From: Methanogenium organophilum
GTDB lineage: Archaea > Halobacteriota > Methanomicrobia > Methanomicrobiales > Methanomicrobiaceae
Direction: 5' to 3'
NCBI RefSeq assembly: GCF_026684035.1
Contig: NZ_CP113361.1
Span: forward strand, 1,364,001 to 1,428,000
DNA: 64,000 nucleotides
This document shows positions 16,745-24,933 of the stretch, one piece after another. Made by a program: the position numbers and the translations under genes. The notes under the pieces are model-generated. The model worked only from the letters and a program-made list of their open reading frames with translations. It did no database searches and was not told where the DNA came from. The first letter of the stretch is position 1. The number at the start of each line of letters is the position of its first letter.

Positions 16745-17698
16745 TCAGCAGCCTTCATCCAGCCGTTCAATTACTTCCTGGGTGATGCCACGGACCTTCT
16801 CAACAGATTTCCGGAATTCATCGACCTCGTGTTCACTGATGTTGATGGCAAGAGGTTTGGCGCCGTTTTTGTCCAGGAGGGCGGGGGTGCCGATGCAGAC
16901 ATCCCCGATGTTGTGAATCTCACTGCTGATGAAGGTGGACACGGTAAGGACCCGTTTCTCATTCCCAAGGATGGTACGCACAATGGTTGCGATTGCATCT
17001 CCCGGACCGTATACAGTCGCACCGATCCGGCTTATTATGGCAGACCCGGCGTTCATGACATTGTCCATGATACGGTCCTCGGGAAGGTTTTCGAACTCAG
17101 GGAGGTTCTGGATGGAGATGCCTCCGATAGTGGTTGCCGACCATAACGGAACCATTGAGTCCCCATGTTCCCCGATGATGCGTGTATGGACTTCACTCAC
17201 GTGGACATCAAAGAACCGGGAGAGATTCCATTTCAGGCGCATCGAGTCCAGATGCGTTCCGAGTCCGATGACCTGGCCGGGTTTCATTCCGGAATATTTC
17301 AGCGCTACCGCGGTCATCACATCGACCGGGTTTGAGACGATGAATAAAATGGCATCTGGTGCATACCATCCGACCATAGCGGCAAACTCAGAGATCATCC
17401 GTGCATTCTCGTGGGCAAGATCAATTCTGTCCTGACCTTCCTTTCGCGGAACACCGGATGTTACGATGATGATGTCAGAGCCTTCAAGGTCCTTTGGGGT
17501 ACTGGAAAATTTCACATCTGTCTGGCTGCCGCGTGCGGCAAACGAGTCCTGGAGGTCATATGCGAGACCGTGGAGTACCTCTTCTCTCCCGGGGCGTCCA
17601 AACAGCAGCAGTTCACTGACGTATGGAATGTATGAAACTGCAAGAGCAGTGTACCGGCCGACATTGCCGGTTGCTCCTATGATTGCTACTTTTGCCAT
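16745..17698 (-). CDS. mdh: Malate dehydrogenase (LDH/MDH family)
   Basis: A 317-residue NAD(P)-dependent dehydrogenase for malate and oxaloacetate in the reductive partial citrate cycle used by methanogens. The nucleotide-binding motif is GATGNVGRYTA; the NADP-type or NAD-type preference cannot be read safely. Substrate and catalytic residues are seen in VTSGVPRKEGQDRIDLA, VSNPVDVMT, the LDSMRLKWNLSR arginine and the catalytic histidine of RIIGEHGDSMVPLWS. The GVPRKEGQ loop carries an arginine as expected for malate rather than lactate. ATG at 17698 has GGTG 5 bases upstream; the frame extends to 17764 but into the SRP RNA gene. Its start is only 15 bases from the 3' end of the SRP RNA. Confidence 0.92.
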   Translation of the reverse strand: MAKVAIIGATGNVGRYTALAVSYIPYVSELLLFGRPGREEVLHGLAYDLQDSFAARGSQTDVKFSSTPKDLEGSDIIIVTSGVPRKEGQDRIDLAHENARMISEFAAMVGWYAPDAILFIVSNPVDVMTAVALKYSGMKPGQVIGLGTHLDSMRLKWNLSRFFDVHVSEVHTRIIGEHGDSMVPLWSATTIGGISIQNLPEFENLPEDRIMDNVMNAGSAIISRIGATVYGPGDAIATIVRTILGNEKRVLTVSTFISSEIHNIGDVCIGTPALLDKNGAKPLAINISEHEVDEFRKSVEKVRGITQEVIERLDEGC

Positions 17699-17712
17699 AA
17701 AAACACCAGAAT

Positions 17713-18026
17713 AGGGACATATCCGGAGTAGACAATACGTGCCTGACGTATTCTGCCACTCCATCCTCCACCCCGCACCCCCATGGGCGCCGAATGTTCA
17801 CGGTAAGCCTGCTCCCTTCCGGGCCTCGGCCGGTCTCCGCGACAAGGGGCAGGATATTCCCTACGGAATAGCCAGATTCCCCGCCATTGACCTCATGGGA
17901 CAAGGCTTCGCAGTCAGGATATGGCAGCTTCAGAAAGGTCGCCAAAGCCGTCTCCGGACTATCACCCCCCGCGTATCGGCGGTTTCGGGCAACAGGTGAC
18001 GCCTAACCACCCGGGCTAGTCCCCGT
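17713..18026 (-). ncRNA. Signal recognition particle RNA (archaeal 7S)
   Basis: About 314 bases on the minus strand with the landmarks of archaeal SRP RNA. Read 5' to 3' these are a 5' domain with GGTTAGGCGTC and CCCGAAACCGCCGAT, a helix 6 hairpin with a GUAG tetraloop (TATTCC/GGAATA, near 17860), and the helix 8 core CCGGAAGGGAGCAG (near 17810) that binds SRP54. The ends can pair: GGGAC near 18023 with GTCCC near 17716, and CCGG with CCGG, forming helix 1. The ends are set by this pairing and are good to a few bases. A TTTTTATT box near 18045 inside the end of the preceding gene could be its promoter. mdh begins 15 bases downstream, so read-through transcription is likely. Confidence 0.9.
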
Positions 18027-18038
18027 ATAGTGTTGTTC

Positions 18039-19073
18039 TTATGGAATAAAAACCTCGCCGCCTGTCTGTTTCTTCCACTGGCGAATTGCGGCTGCCATCC
18101 TGACCCGGTTATCCTTGCCAAAGAGGTCGATGACGGTGAGATCCACTCGTTTTGGGAGAACGTCTGTGAGGCGGTTCATATCACCCCACCATACTTCGTA
18201 GTGTTTCCCATCCCCGAATGCATCGGCCGCCTTCAGGGGCTCTTTTCTCACGGGAGCTCCTTGTACGTCCTCGTAGGTGATATGTATCTCTACGCTCTCC
18301 AGTCCCAGTGCGTCGCGGTTGATATCCAGATTAACGGCCGCCCAGTATGCCGCATATCCCCAGGCGTCGTTCATGATGATTTGTGGGATGTCATATTGTC
18401 CTGCGGTAATGCCGAGTGTCCCGGCCCCGCACGCCGCATCGACAAAGACCTCAGGTTGATGCCGTATCACTTCGGTTGCAGTGGTGACCAGTTTTGGGTC
18501 AAACCCCCGGGGATACTCGATGTGCGCACAGGACTGCTGCATAAATACGGTGATCGGTGCCTCACCTGTTTCAAAGATATTGGCCCTGACGTCGCACCCG
18601 GCAAGGGGTTTGTGGGTATGGTATTCAGGAAGGATAGCTTCCATTTCTGCAATGCCGGGGACCGTCCCCGTATCGTGCACTACTCCTTTGATCTCCGGGA
18701 TCTCTGCCATGATGCGTTCGGCAGCTGGCAGGGTGACTGAACGAGAGAGAAAGACCATGGAAGCGTTTCCCAGGTGGGGTGGTTCAGTGAGTGCCACCCC
18801 CGGGTGGATGAGAGGGATACCTGCTGCCATGACGGGGGCCGTTGCGGGGAGATCGCCTGCTTCTGCCATAATGGTCCAGCAGTCTGCCACGACCTCGTCC
18901 AGAGGACGTTTTCCACAGGCGGGGCATGGCGCTTTTCTGCGAAATGACGGAGGTGAACGTTTATCGAGAATGGTGGTCCTGCATGAAGGACAGGGGAGAT
19001 GGCCTGTTTCCCGCTGCAGAATTATTTCTGTTGCGTTTTCGAGGCAGGAGCCGCCACAAACCGGGCATTTCAT
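18039..19073 (-). CDS. Zinc-ribbon protein with methyltransferase-like domain
   Basis: A 344-residue protein with CPVC, CPSC and CPAC zinc-ribbon pairs in the first 55 residues. The rest includes FVDAACGAGTLGITAG, which matches motif I of class I SAM-dependent methyltransferases, preceded by a DVRANIFETGEAPITVFMQQS segment and followed by TVIDLFGKDN in the position of motif IV. The usual DPPY or NPPY substrate motif is missing, so it may act on a small molecule or only bind SAM. I do not recognise a characterised homologue. The stop lies 13 bases from the 5' end of the SRP RNA, so the SRP promoter must overlap the gene's 3' end. It is divergent from the metallophosphoesterase gene. Confidence 0.65.
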   Translation of the reverse strand: MKCPVCGGSCLENATEIILQRETGHLPCPSCRTTILDKRSPPSFRRKAPCPACGKRPLDEVVADCWTIMAEAGDLPATAPVMAAGIPLIHPGVALTEPPHLGNASMVFLSRSVTLPAAERIMAEIPEIKGVVHDTGTVPGIAEMEAILPEYHTHKPLAGCDVRANIFETGEAPITVFMQQSCAHIEYPRGFDPKLVTTATEVIRHQPEVFVDAACGAGTLGITAGQYDIPQIIMNDAWGYAAYWAAVNLDINRDALGLESVEIHITYEDVQGAPVRKEPLKAADAFGDGKHYEVWWGDMNRLTDVLPKRVDLTVIDLFGKDNRVRMAAAIRQWKKQTGGEVFIP

Positions 19074-19168
19074 TATTCAGGTATTTGTATGCCGTTCCTG
19101 ATAATAGTTCGCGGCCGGGTTGTCTGGTACGAAACCGAATGCTTTATATTCCGTTTTCAAACAACTGT

Positions 19169-20107
19169 ATGGATTTAATGAAAGACAGGCTCAGAACTTA
19201 CACACCGCATCTCTTTGCCTCGGTCTTTGGCCTTTCCCTCCTCATGGGAATGGGAGGATATATGATATATGAGGGCCAGTCTGCCGAAATTACGGTTATT
19301 GAGATGGAAGGAGCACCCAACGATATCGTCTTTATTGCAGACCCGCACCTCAAGAGCGGGAATCTGGCATTTATGCATTCAGTGGCAGAGGAGATCAATG
19401 CGCTGAATGCCTCTGTGGTTCTTATAGGGGGGGATTTTATCACCGGGGATGATGACGATCTCGCCTACCAGCAGGTCTGGGCTGAGATCGACGCACCGGT
19501 CTATGCGGTTCTTGGCAATCATGACTATAATGCAGGTGTTCACGGTCTGAACGGTCCTGCGAAGATGCTTGCGATGCAGGAGGCCGATCTCTCGGTGGAG
19601 GGCTATGATGTCTCGATGCTGCAGGATGATCCGCTGATTGACTGGGGACTGGCAGAGGATGTCACCGCAGCCCTTGAAGGCGCCGGTGTGCATGTGATGA
19701 AGAATGAGTATGAACTGTTGAACCTCGGGGGAACAGAACTCATGCTTGTCGGTGTGGATGACGCATGGGCAGGCAAGTCCGATCCCCCGGAGGTGCCGGA
19801 GACGGATGCCTTTACCATCTATATGATCCACGAGCCGGGCGCCCGTGCCGACTGGGATGCGGACATCATCCTCTCCGGCCACCTGCACGGCGGGCAGTTC
19901 AGTGCACCGGGCCTCGACCTGATCAAGGAGCTGGGCATCGTTGATCTGCAGGGGTTCTGTTCCGGTGGGGAGACGCCGTGCTTCATCACCCGCGGCATCG
20001 GGTCTTCGAGCATGATCGAGCAGGATCTGCGGTTCGATGTCCCGCCCGAGATTGTGGTGATTAACCCGTCTGTTCCGATTGATGGGGCCGATGTTGTGCA
20101 GCCGTGA
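19169..20107 (+). CDS. Membrane-anchored calcineurin-like metallophosphoesterase
   Basis: A 312-residue protein with one N-terminal membrane helix (about 15-32) and an extracytoplasmic or membrane-facing phosphoesterase domain. The metal-binding motifs are FIADPHL (D-x-H), GGDFITG, GNHDYN and late SGHLHGGQ, in the right order and spacing. Such YkuE/YaeI-type enzymes hydrolyse phosphodiesters, including lipid-linked ones; a PE lipid substrate is one possibility. ATG at 19169 is chosen because a TATA element TTTATATT at 19143-19150 lies about 23 bases upstream, implying a leaderless message, and because the open frame before it overlaps the divergent gene. Confidence 0.82.
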   Translation: MDLMKDRLRTYTPHLFASVFGLSLLMGMGGYMIYEGQSAEITVIEMEGAPNDIVFIADPHLKSGNLAFMHSVAEEINALNASVVLIGGDFITGDDDDLAYQQVWAEIDAPVYAVLGNHDYNAGVHGLNGPAKMLAMQEADLSVEGYDVSMLQDDPLIDWGLAEDVTAALEGAGVHVMKNEYELLNLGGTELMLVGVDDAWAGKSDPPEVPETDAFTIYMIHEPGARADWDADIILSGHLHGGQFSAPGLDLIKELGIVDLQGFCSGGETPCFITRGIGSSSMIEQDLRFDVPPEIVVINPSVPIDGADVVQP

Positions 20108-20520
20108 TGGGAACCAAACCCGCCGGTTGCTCTTTCCCTCCTTTAACTGTGGGATATCATTTTCTTTCTTTTCAGGCAGAATATCTGGTTCTGCAGCAAA
20201 GCATTCTTAAATATATATAATATCTCTCAAATCGCATTTTCTGTGGGCAGGAGACGCAGTTAACCAAAAACGAACGGCTGCTCCTGCTTCTATCGCAGGG
20301 ATGAATCTGGAGGTTTTCACTGTCCGACTTTTCCAGGACGCCCCTGGTCTCTTGTATAAACAGATCTATTAGCTGTTCCACGGATACACCAGCAGCAGGG
20401 CAACCTACACTGGTATCCTCGACAATGTATCCCCGAAAAATGTTCCACAGCAAATCTCCCGCAATGGTAGCAGAACAATGCAGATGACAACAGGCATACG
20501 GGAGGTGGGAGCGATGCGTC
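20108..20520. other. Gene-poor stretch after the metallophosphoesterase
   Basis: About 410 bases with no supportable gene. A minus-strand frame here has a helix-like segment (SVEQLIDLFIQETRGVLE) but is interrupted and has no start signal; it may be a fragment of an old gene. The stretch leads into the GTGGAA motif cluster. Confidence 0.35.
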
Positions 20521-20828
20521 AGGTTCCACTCTTCCACCTCGTTTCCACCTATATTTGGCAAAAAGTGGAAACAAAAAAATTGGCATATTGGGGTTTATTC
20601 TTGTAAAGAGGATAGTAGTATAGATCTATGTACATATAGTACAGGAGTTTTCCACCCAAATCAGATATCATTCAGCGATTTGTTTTCCGGTGCGGATGGT
20701 AGCGGGTGTGTGTGTATGTGTGATCCGGGGGAAAGTGGAACTAAATTGGATTAAACGCCTCTCCACAATCAGATATTTGTTTCATTAGCGTAAATTGCTC
20801 TAAACGAGTGGAAAACAAAGTGGAACAT
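20521..20828. other. Cluster of GTGGAA(A)C motifs, possible replication-origin boxes
   Basis: Eight copies of GTGGAA or its complement lie in about 300 bases. On the left they point inward as TTCCACT (20524), TTCCACC (20532) and TTTCCACC (20542), with one GTGGAAAC (20565). An A/T-rich core of about 75 bases follows (20574-20648), then TTTTCCACCC (20648). On the right are GTGGAAC (20735), GTGGAAAAC (20808) and GTGGAAC (20820). Several are followed by an A-rich run and TTGG. Archaeal origin recognition boxes share the core TGGAAAC followed by A and G runs, and origins place them in inverted groups around an A/T-rich unwinding element. No orc1/cdc6 gene is present in the window, so the assignment is tentative. 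Confidence 0.4.
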
Positions 20829-20830
20829 AG

Positions 20831-21046
20831 TTGGGAATGGGTGGTACTGTAGGAATAAAGAAGGCAGGACACACACTCCCGCTCCGGGGCATCCCCGACT
20901 ATTGGGACTTTGAGCGCTCATCTGCCTCTCTGGGGAACTGCATGCTCTGCGGCGACGGGACGGCGGTGTACCATTCCAAAGAGCAACGGGGGAGCGTTAG
21001 TGAAACGTATTATGTCCGGCTCGTCCGGGAGTGGAACCGGGGATAA
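20831..21046 (+). CDS. Small protein with half zinc ribbon, possibly degraded
   Basis: A 71-codon frame starting at TTG (ATG at 20837 is also in frame). It reads as coding from codon 12 on, with a G/C-rich third position unlike the flanking DNA. It has a single CMLC pair followed about 25 residues later by VSETYYVRLVREW, where a second CxxC would be expected in a zinc ribbon (SxxT here). It may be a zinc-ribbon protein that has lost two metal ligands, or a fragment. It directly follows the GTGGAA cluster. Confidence 0.35.
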   Translation: MGMGGTVGIKKAGHTLPLRGIPDYWDFERSSASLGNCMLCGDGTAVYHSKEQRGSVSETYYVRLVREWNRG

Positions 21047-21533
21047 GGGGTGCGGTGAGTATCGTATAGTTTCCGCAGGTGATTGACTTCAAACTGGCAA
21101 AATTGGGTGATGTAATACTTTGACATATACTGCATCCTCTAATATCCCGCTATACAGTCTGTTCTCTTCGTGTATATGACCCGATTCTGCTGAGTTCATT
21201 TATATTGTATTCTGTTTGGAGAGGGATGAAATTGGAATTGAGGGTTGCACCTATCCCTCCTTGCGCAGGTGTGATGCACGATTCGTATAATTTTTAACGA
21301 AATCATGTAATTCCGGCCAAATGTATTTTAATTGGACATTCTGTGGGCCTATGCCTTGGAAAACATGTTCACACAGAAGCCCGGAGAGGGCAGTTCTCAG
21401 TGAAGATGGTCTATACATCATCCAAAAATTCCCTTCCAATAGCGGCCGCTCAGTAGTCCACAATTAACCGTATTTTAAGCAAATAACCTGCTTTCATGCC
21501 GTATTTTTCCGATATGAAAAAGAAGCAAAAAAG
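21047..21533. other. Gene-poor stretch
   Basis: About 490 bases with several A/T-rich runs and no supported gene. A 70-codon minus-strand frame (21251-21463) has no ribosome-binding site or family resemblance. It may hold remains of a mobile element, but I see no terminal repeats. Confidence 0.3.
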
Positions 21534-21659
21534 ATGGACGTGTTGGCTTCCGATTCTCAAATAAAAGGGGTCAAAAAGAGTGAGTCAGAGAGAGTGGAAA
21601 ATGAGGTGACAAATGGCATGGTAAATATCAGACAATTGAAGGGTATAGCCGACAGATGA
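21534..21659 (+). CDS. Possible 41-residue protein upstream of GNAT gene
   Basis: ATG at 21534 opens a 41-codon frame rich in lysine, glutamate and serine (for example KKSESERVENEV) with no membrane or metal motif. It lies 43 bases before the GNAT frame on the same strand. The composition looks protein-like, but there is no strong ribosome-binding site and no family resemblance. It could be a short partner protein or the remains of one. Confidence 0.2.
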   Translation: MDVLASDSQIKGVKKSESERVENEVTNGMVNIRQLKGIADR

Positions 21660-21702
21660 ATCATCTGGATATAGCCGGCGGCACGTGCAGGTTTTGATTT
21701 AA

Positions 21703-22038
21703 GGTGATACTATCACAGATACTGTCAGCATAGAGTTTGTTCCGCGTCATAAGCAGCGTTCGAAGTATGACTGGGTTAACATCTCTTTTCAGAACACCAG
21801 AGTCGGAAAGGCGCGATGCCTGATTGATGGGGACACCATCACCATATACTCGATAAATATATTTCCTGAGTTTCAGGGACGGGGTTACGGAAGTTTTGTG
21901 GTTGGAAAGCTAAAAGAAGTCTATTCAGGTCTTACGGCAGACCGGGTGCGGCCGACTGCACGAAGTTTCTGGTTAAAACAGGGGTTTGTGGATGCCGGTG
22001 ACGGAAATTATGTGTATGTGAATAAACAGATCAAATAG
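21703..22038 (+). pseudogene. GNAT acetyltransferase gene without a usual start codon
   Basis: This frame is open for 111 codons and encodes the acetyl-CoA-binding core of a GNAT enzyme: INIFPEFQGRGYGSFVV (motif A, Q-x-x-G-x-G), then TADRVRPTARSFWLKQGF (motif B) and a closing GDGNYVYVN. It has no ATG, GTG or TTG between the stop at 21700-21702 and the GNAT core. AAGGTGAT lies at about 21701-21708 just before an ATC codon, as if an ATG had mutated or as if a rare start were used. The length is also short for GNAT. I call it a pseudogene with a recently lost start, but a non-standard start cannot be ruled out. Confidence 0.55.
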
Positions 22039-22085
22039 TTCATTTTGTACTGGTAATTCCCGAATTCCATCCTTTACTCCATCAT

Positions 22086-23003
22086 TTAGGTAAAATCCAT
22101 ATAATTCTCAACCCCCACTTCCCCTCTCGCATACGCGTCATGCCACCGTTCCGGGACAGGATAGTCCCGGTAGAGTTCCTCACGCCGGGCCTCGAGGAGC
22201 AGTGGCTCACGTCCCATGAATTCTGCAGCGGAGACGACATTCCCTCCTGCCGCATCAGAGAGTTCCTCCGTCCACCGGCATCCCCCGTGTGAACGGCGTA
22301 CATGGTGGTCGAGGATGAGGGTGCCACAGCCAATGGCCACCGAGAGGGCGTTTTTCCAGGCTTCGGTGCGGTCCTTTTCCGTCAGGCGCAGGAGATAGAG
22401 GGGTGGCCCGGATGCGAGCACTACATCGGGTTCCCATGCCCGGATGGCCGCGACTCCCTCCCGGTTGAGCATCTGGATGTCGGAGGCATGGACGAACGTC
22501 TGGTCACCGTCCCGGATACAGGTCATCATCACTTTTCCCAGATGAGAGCGCGGTGATCCGTGGGGGACAGGGGCGGAAAATGAGAAAATTCCCTCGCTGA
22601 TGCCATCCGCCACCGGGAGCGGACGCCCGAGATGTGCAGCGATTTCCTCCCGGCGTTGGCGGGAACGGAAAGAGAGAAATTCGGTTCCCCGGCACCAGAA
22701 CCGGGTGCCTTCAAGGGGAGGGATGCGGTTCAGGGAAAGCTGATAGGGGTTTGCGTCCGCAAGCGGGACATGATCTCCATGATAGTGGCTGATCACAATA
22801 TCCGTTGCCTCCCCCATGGCGGCGATGATCTGCTCCCGCACGACTGCCCCTACCGCCACCTGACAGGGATGAGGGAGGTGGCCGTGTCTGAGATATCCCA
22901 GCGCCACCCCCGGATCGATGAGAACCCGCCTCTCGCCCGCCCGCACCGTACACGAGAGACCCCGCACCCCGAGGGATTCGGTACCGATGACCGTGATCTC
23001 CAT
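22086..23003 (-). CDS. Metallo-beta-lactamase-fold hydrolase (UPF0282)
   Basis: A 305-residue protein of the archaeal UPF0282/COG2248 group. It starts MEITVIGTESLGVRGLSC, contains the family's HYHGDHVPL metal motif near residue 90, and has further ligands in FVHASDIQ and LDHHVRR. Metallo-beta-lactamase-fold enzymes hydrolyse esters or phosphodiesters using two zinc or iron ions; the substrate for this group is unknown. The final quarter (REELYRDYPVPERWHDAY) also fits the family. ATG at 23003 is clear. The gene is divergent from the methyltransferase at 23104. Confidence 0.82.
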   Translation of the reverse strand: MEITVIGTESLGVRGLSCTVRAGERRVLIDPGVALGYLRHGHLPHPCQVAVGAVVREQIIAAMGEATDIVISHYHGDHVPLADANPYQLSLNRIPPLEGTRFWCRGTEFLSFRSRQRREEIAAHLGRPLPVADGISEGIFSFSAPVPHGSPRSHLGKVMMTCIRDGDQTFVHASDIQMLNREGVAAIRAWEPDVVLASGPPLYLLRLTEKDRTEAWKNALSVAIGCGTLILDHHVRRSHGGCRWTEELSDAAGGNVVSAAEFMGREPLLLEARREELYRDYPVPERWHDAYARGEVGVENYMDFT

Positions 23004-23103
23004 TGATTTTAGTCTGGCAGGGGAGGATGCATAAGGCTTATGCCGGCGGGCAATAATTCAACACATCTGAAAGGAAAACAGAGTGTCAGGAGTTGATCGG
23101 GGT

Positions 23104-23910
23104 ATGACAGAACAGAAGTATGTTCATGGATACGGGAAAGAAGACTCGGAACGGCTCGTGAAACAATCGGAGGCTCTGGAAGGGATACTCCATGCAGAGG
23201 AGGATTTCCCAGCAGGTACACAGATCCTTGAGGCGGGATGCGGTGTCGGCGCCCAGACCGTGATCCTTGCCCACCGGTTTCCGGAGGCAGAGATTCTTTC
23301 GGTGGATATCTCAGAGACCTATCTCGCTCAGGCCGAAGAGCGGGTGCGGTCCTTTGGGTATACAAATGTCACCTTTCGTCATGCCGATCTCGCATCGACC
23401 GATCTCCCTCCCGAGAGTGCGGACCATATTTTCGTTTGTTTTGTCCTTGAGCATATACCGGAACCGGAGGCGGCGCTTGCGAATCTCTACCGGGCCCTCC
23501 GTCCGGGTGGATCGGTGACGGTCATCGAGGGAGATCACGGGTCTGCCATCTTCCACCCTGAGAGCCCGGCGGCCCGGCATGTGGTGGACTGTCTCATCGA
23601 ACTCCAGTACCGGAGCGGTGGCGACGGGAATATCGGGAGAAGACTATATCCCCTGCTCACGGATGTGGGGTTTGCAGAGGTCATCGTAACACCTGCCCCT
23701 GTTTACGTGGATGCGAGCCACCCGGATCTGGTGGAAGGGTTTACCGAGAAGATCTTCATCGCGATGGTTGAGGCATCCCGTGAGGCGGCATTTCGTGCGG
23801 GTCTCTCCGACCCCGCCCGTTGGGGCGAGGGGATCGCCGCACTCCGCAGGACAATGGAGCCGGACGGAACGCTGTATTATTCGTTTTTTAAGGCAAATGC
23901 GGTTAAATGA
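23104..23910 (+). CDS. Class I SAM-dependent methyltransferase
   Basis: A 268-residue soluble methyltransferase. Motif I is ILEAGCGVGAQTVILA, the acidic SAM-ribose residue sits in ILSVDISETYL, and motif IV is ADHIFVCFVLEHIPEPE with LRPGGSVTVIEGDHG after it. This is the UbiE/COQ5-like layout for small-molecule or lipid substrates; the substrate is not evident. The C-terminal 80 residues with an SHPDLVEGFTEKIFIAMVEASREAA helix match a subgroup I know from methanogens and anaerobic bacteria. ATG at 23104 starts the family-like MTEQKYVHGYG; GTG at 23083, with AAGGAA 7 bases before it, is an alternative. Confidence 0.78.
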   Translation: MTEQKYVHGYGKEDSERLVKQSEALEGILHAEEDFPAGTQILEAGCGVGAQTVILAHRFPEAEILSVDISETYLAQAEERVRSFGYTNVTFRHADLASTDLPPESADHIFVCFVLEHIPEPEAALANLYRALRPGGSVTVIEGDHGSAIFHPESPAARHVVDCLIELQYRSGGDGNIGRRLYPLLTDVGFAEVIVTPAPVYVDASHPDLVEGFTEKIFIAMVEASREAAFRAGLSDPARWGEGIAALRRTMEPDGTLYYSFFKANAVK

Positions 23911-23992
23911 GTGGATAAAATGAGTTTTGTCCCAAAACGTGGAAATATTGGAGGGGCCACCTGAGATTCCAGCCCCATTCCTGAGTGTGGTT

Positions 23993-24598
23993 CTAATAAT
24001 ATGTGGTGGCCGGGGTTACAGCCACAAGTGCTGCAAGGATAAAAAAGGCAATGACTGCGAGGAGGATTGCCGGCAGAAACACGGCGATAAAAGCCCGTGT
24101 GGTTGATATTTCGTGTAGTTCTTTTATTGCAAGAATTTCCAGGGCAAGGGTCCAGAACCCTGCGACGAAACCGATGAGGGGAATCCAGCCGAATATAAGG
24201 TTCGGCGTGAGAGAGTAGATGACGGCCCGTACGGTAGTGGTAAGACCCTTCCTTCCCCCTGCGATATAGACGAATATGTGGAGAAGGACGCCACCAATGA
24301 AGAGGGCGATGACACCGAAGATGATGATGAATATGATAGACGCAATGACCATACCTAACACTCCTAACGCAGCCAGCCCGCCTGCACCGAGTGCCCCCAT
24401 TCCGGCCTGAGCACCGGCCATTCCTCCAAGCATACCCATCAACAGTCCGAGCACAACACCGGTCAGTACCCCGTAGATCACGAGGAAGAGAATAAAATAC
24501 CGCATTGCGTCCCCGAAGCTTTCGTCTCTGTGTGCAACAAGTGTCTGTGTAGGATCGAGAAGAAATCCTTTGACTTTATCGAGAAATCCGGTTGACAT
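23993..24598 (-). CDS. Yip1-family membrane protein, copy 1
   Basis: A 201-residue membrane protein with about five helices. It begins MSTGFLDKVKGFLLDPTQTL, followed by a charged linker and hydrophobic helices rich in glycine. The core LLHIFVYIAGGRKGLTTTVRAVIYSLTPNLIFGWIP is the conserved part of archaeal Yip1-domain proteins. These have no known biochemical role in prokaryotes. It is closely similar in sequence and length to the next gene on the same strand (24934-25509), and the leaders of both genes are also alike, so one arose by tandem duplication. GGTGA lies 9 bases before the ATG. An A/T-rich gap of 82 bases separates it from the preceding methyltransferase, which points towards it. 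Confidence 0.75.
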   Translation of the reverse strand: MSTGFLDKVKGFLLDPTQTLVAHRDESFGDAMRYFILFLVIYGVLTGVVLGLLMGMLGGMAGAQAGMGALGAGGLAALGVLGMVIASIIFIIIFGVIALFIGGVLLHIFVYIAGGRKGLTTTVRAVIYSLTPNLIFGWIPLIGFVAGFWTLALEILAIKELHEISTTRAFIAVFLPAILLAVIAFFILAALVAVTPATTYY

Positions 24599-24933
24599 GA
24601 TATTATTTCACCTGCTGATGTGTTTTGGTTTATGGGCGATAAAGATATTTACCGGTTCATCCCGCCTTTTGATTTCCTATCTTCACATCCTCTGGAATGG
24701 GAATGGGTTGGGCATCCTGCCTGCCGATTCTTCAGGAATATGAAAATTTCGTCAGGATGACGGCAGGCTAACATTTGTAGAGACATCCGTGGCCTTTTGT
24801 ATAATCCGGTCGGTTTAAGAGCACTGCTACAGCAATGATCGCTGGTGCATGGGAAAGAAATTCAGAATGGATGCAGAGCCTAAAAATGAGTGTATAGGAT
24901 TTGCTTTGGGCCGTCCCCAACACCATTCTAATA
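24599..24933. other. Intergenic region between Yip1 copies; conserved leader
   Basis: This gap holds the promoter and leader of copy 1. About 24605-24657 match 25516-25566 before copy 2: GGTAAATA-x-CTTTATC, AAACCAAAACACA and GGTGAAATA occur in the same order. The rest of the gap shows no gene. Confidence 0.5.

Noticed and set aside
20172-20561. Minus-strand frame in the gene-poor region
   Set aside because: Only a short helix-like part looks protein-like; no start signal and no recognised family.
20524-20826. GTGGAA motifs as a CRISPR array
   Set aside because: Spacing and orientation are irregular and the repeat is too short; no cas genes are present.
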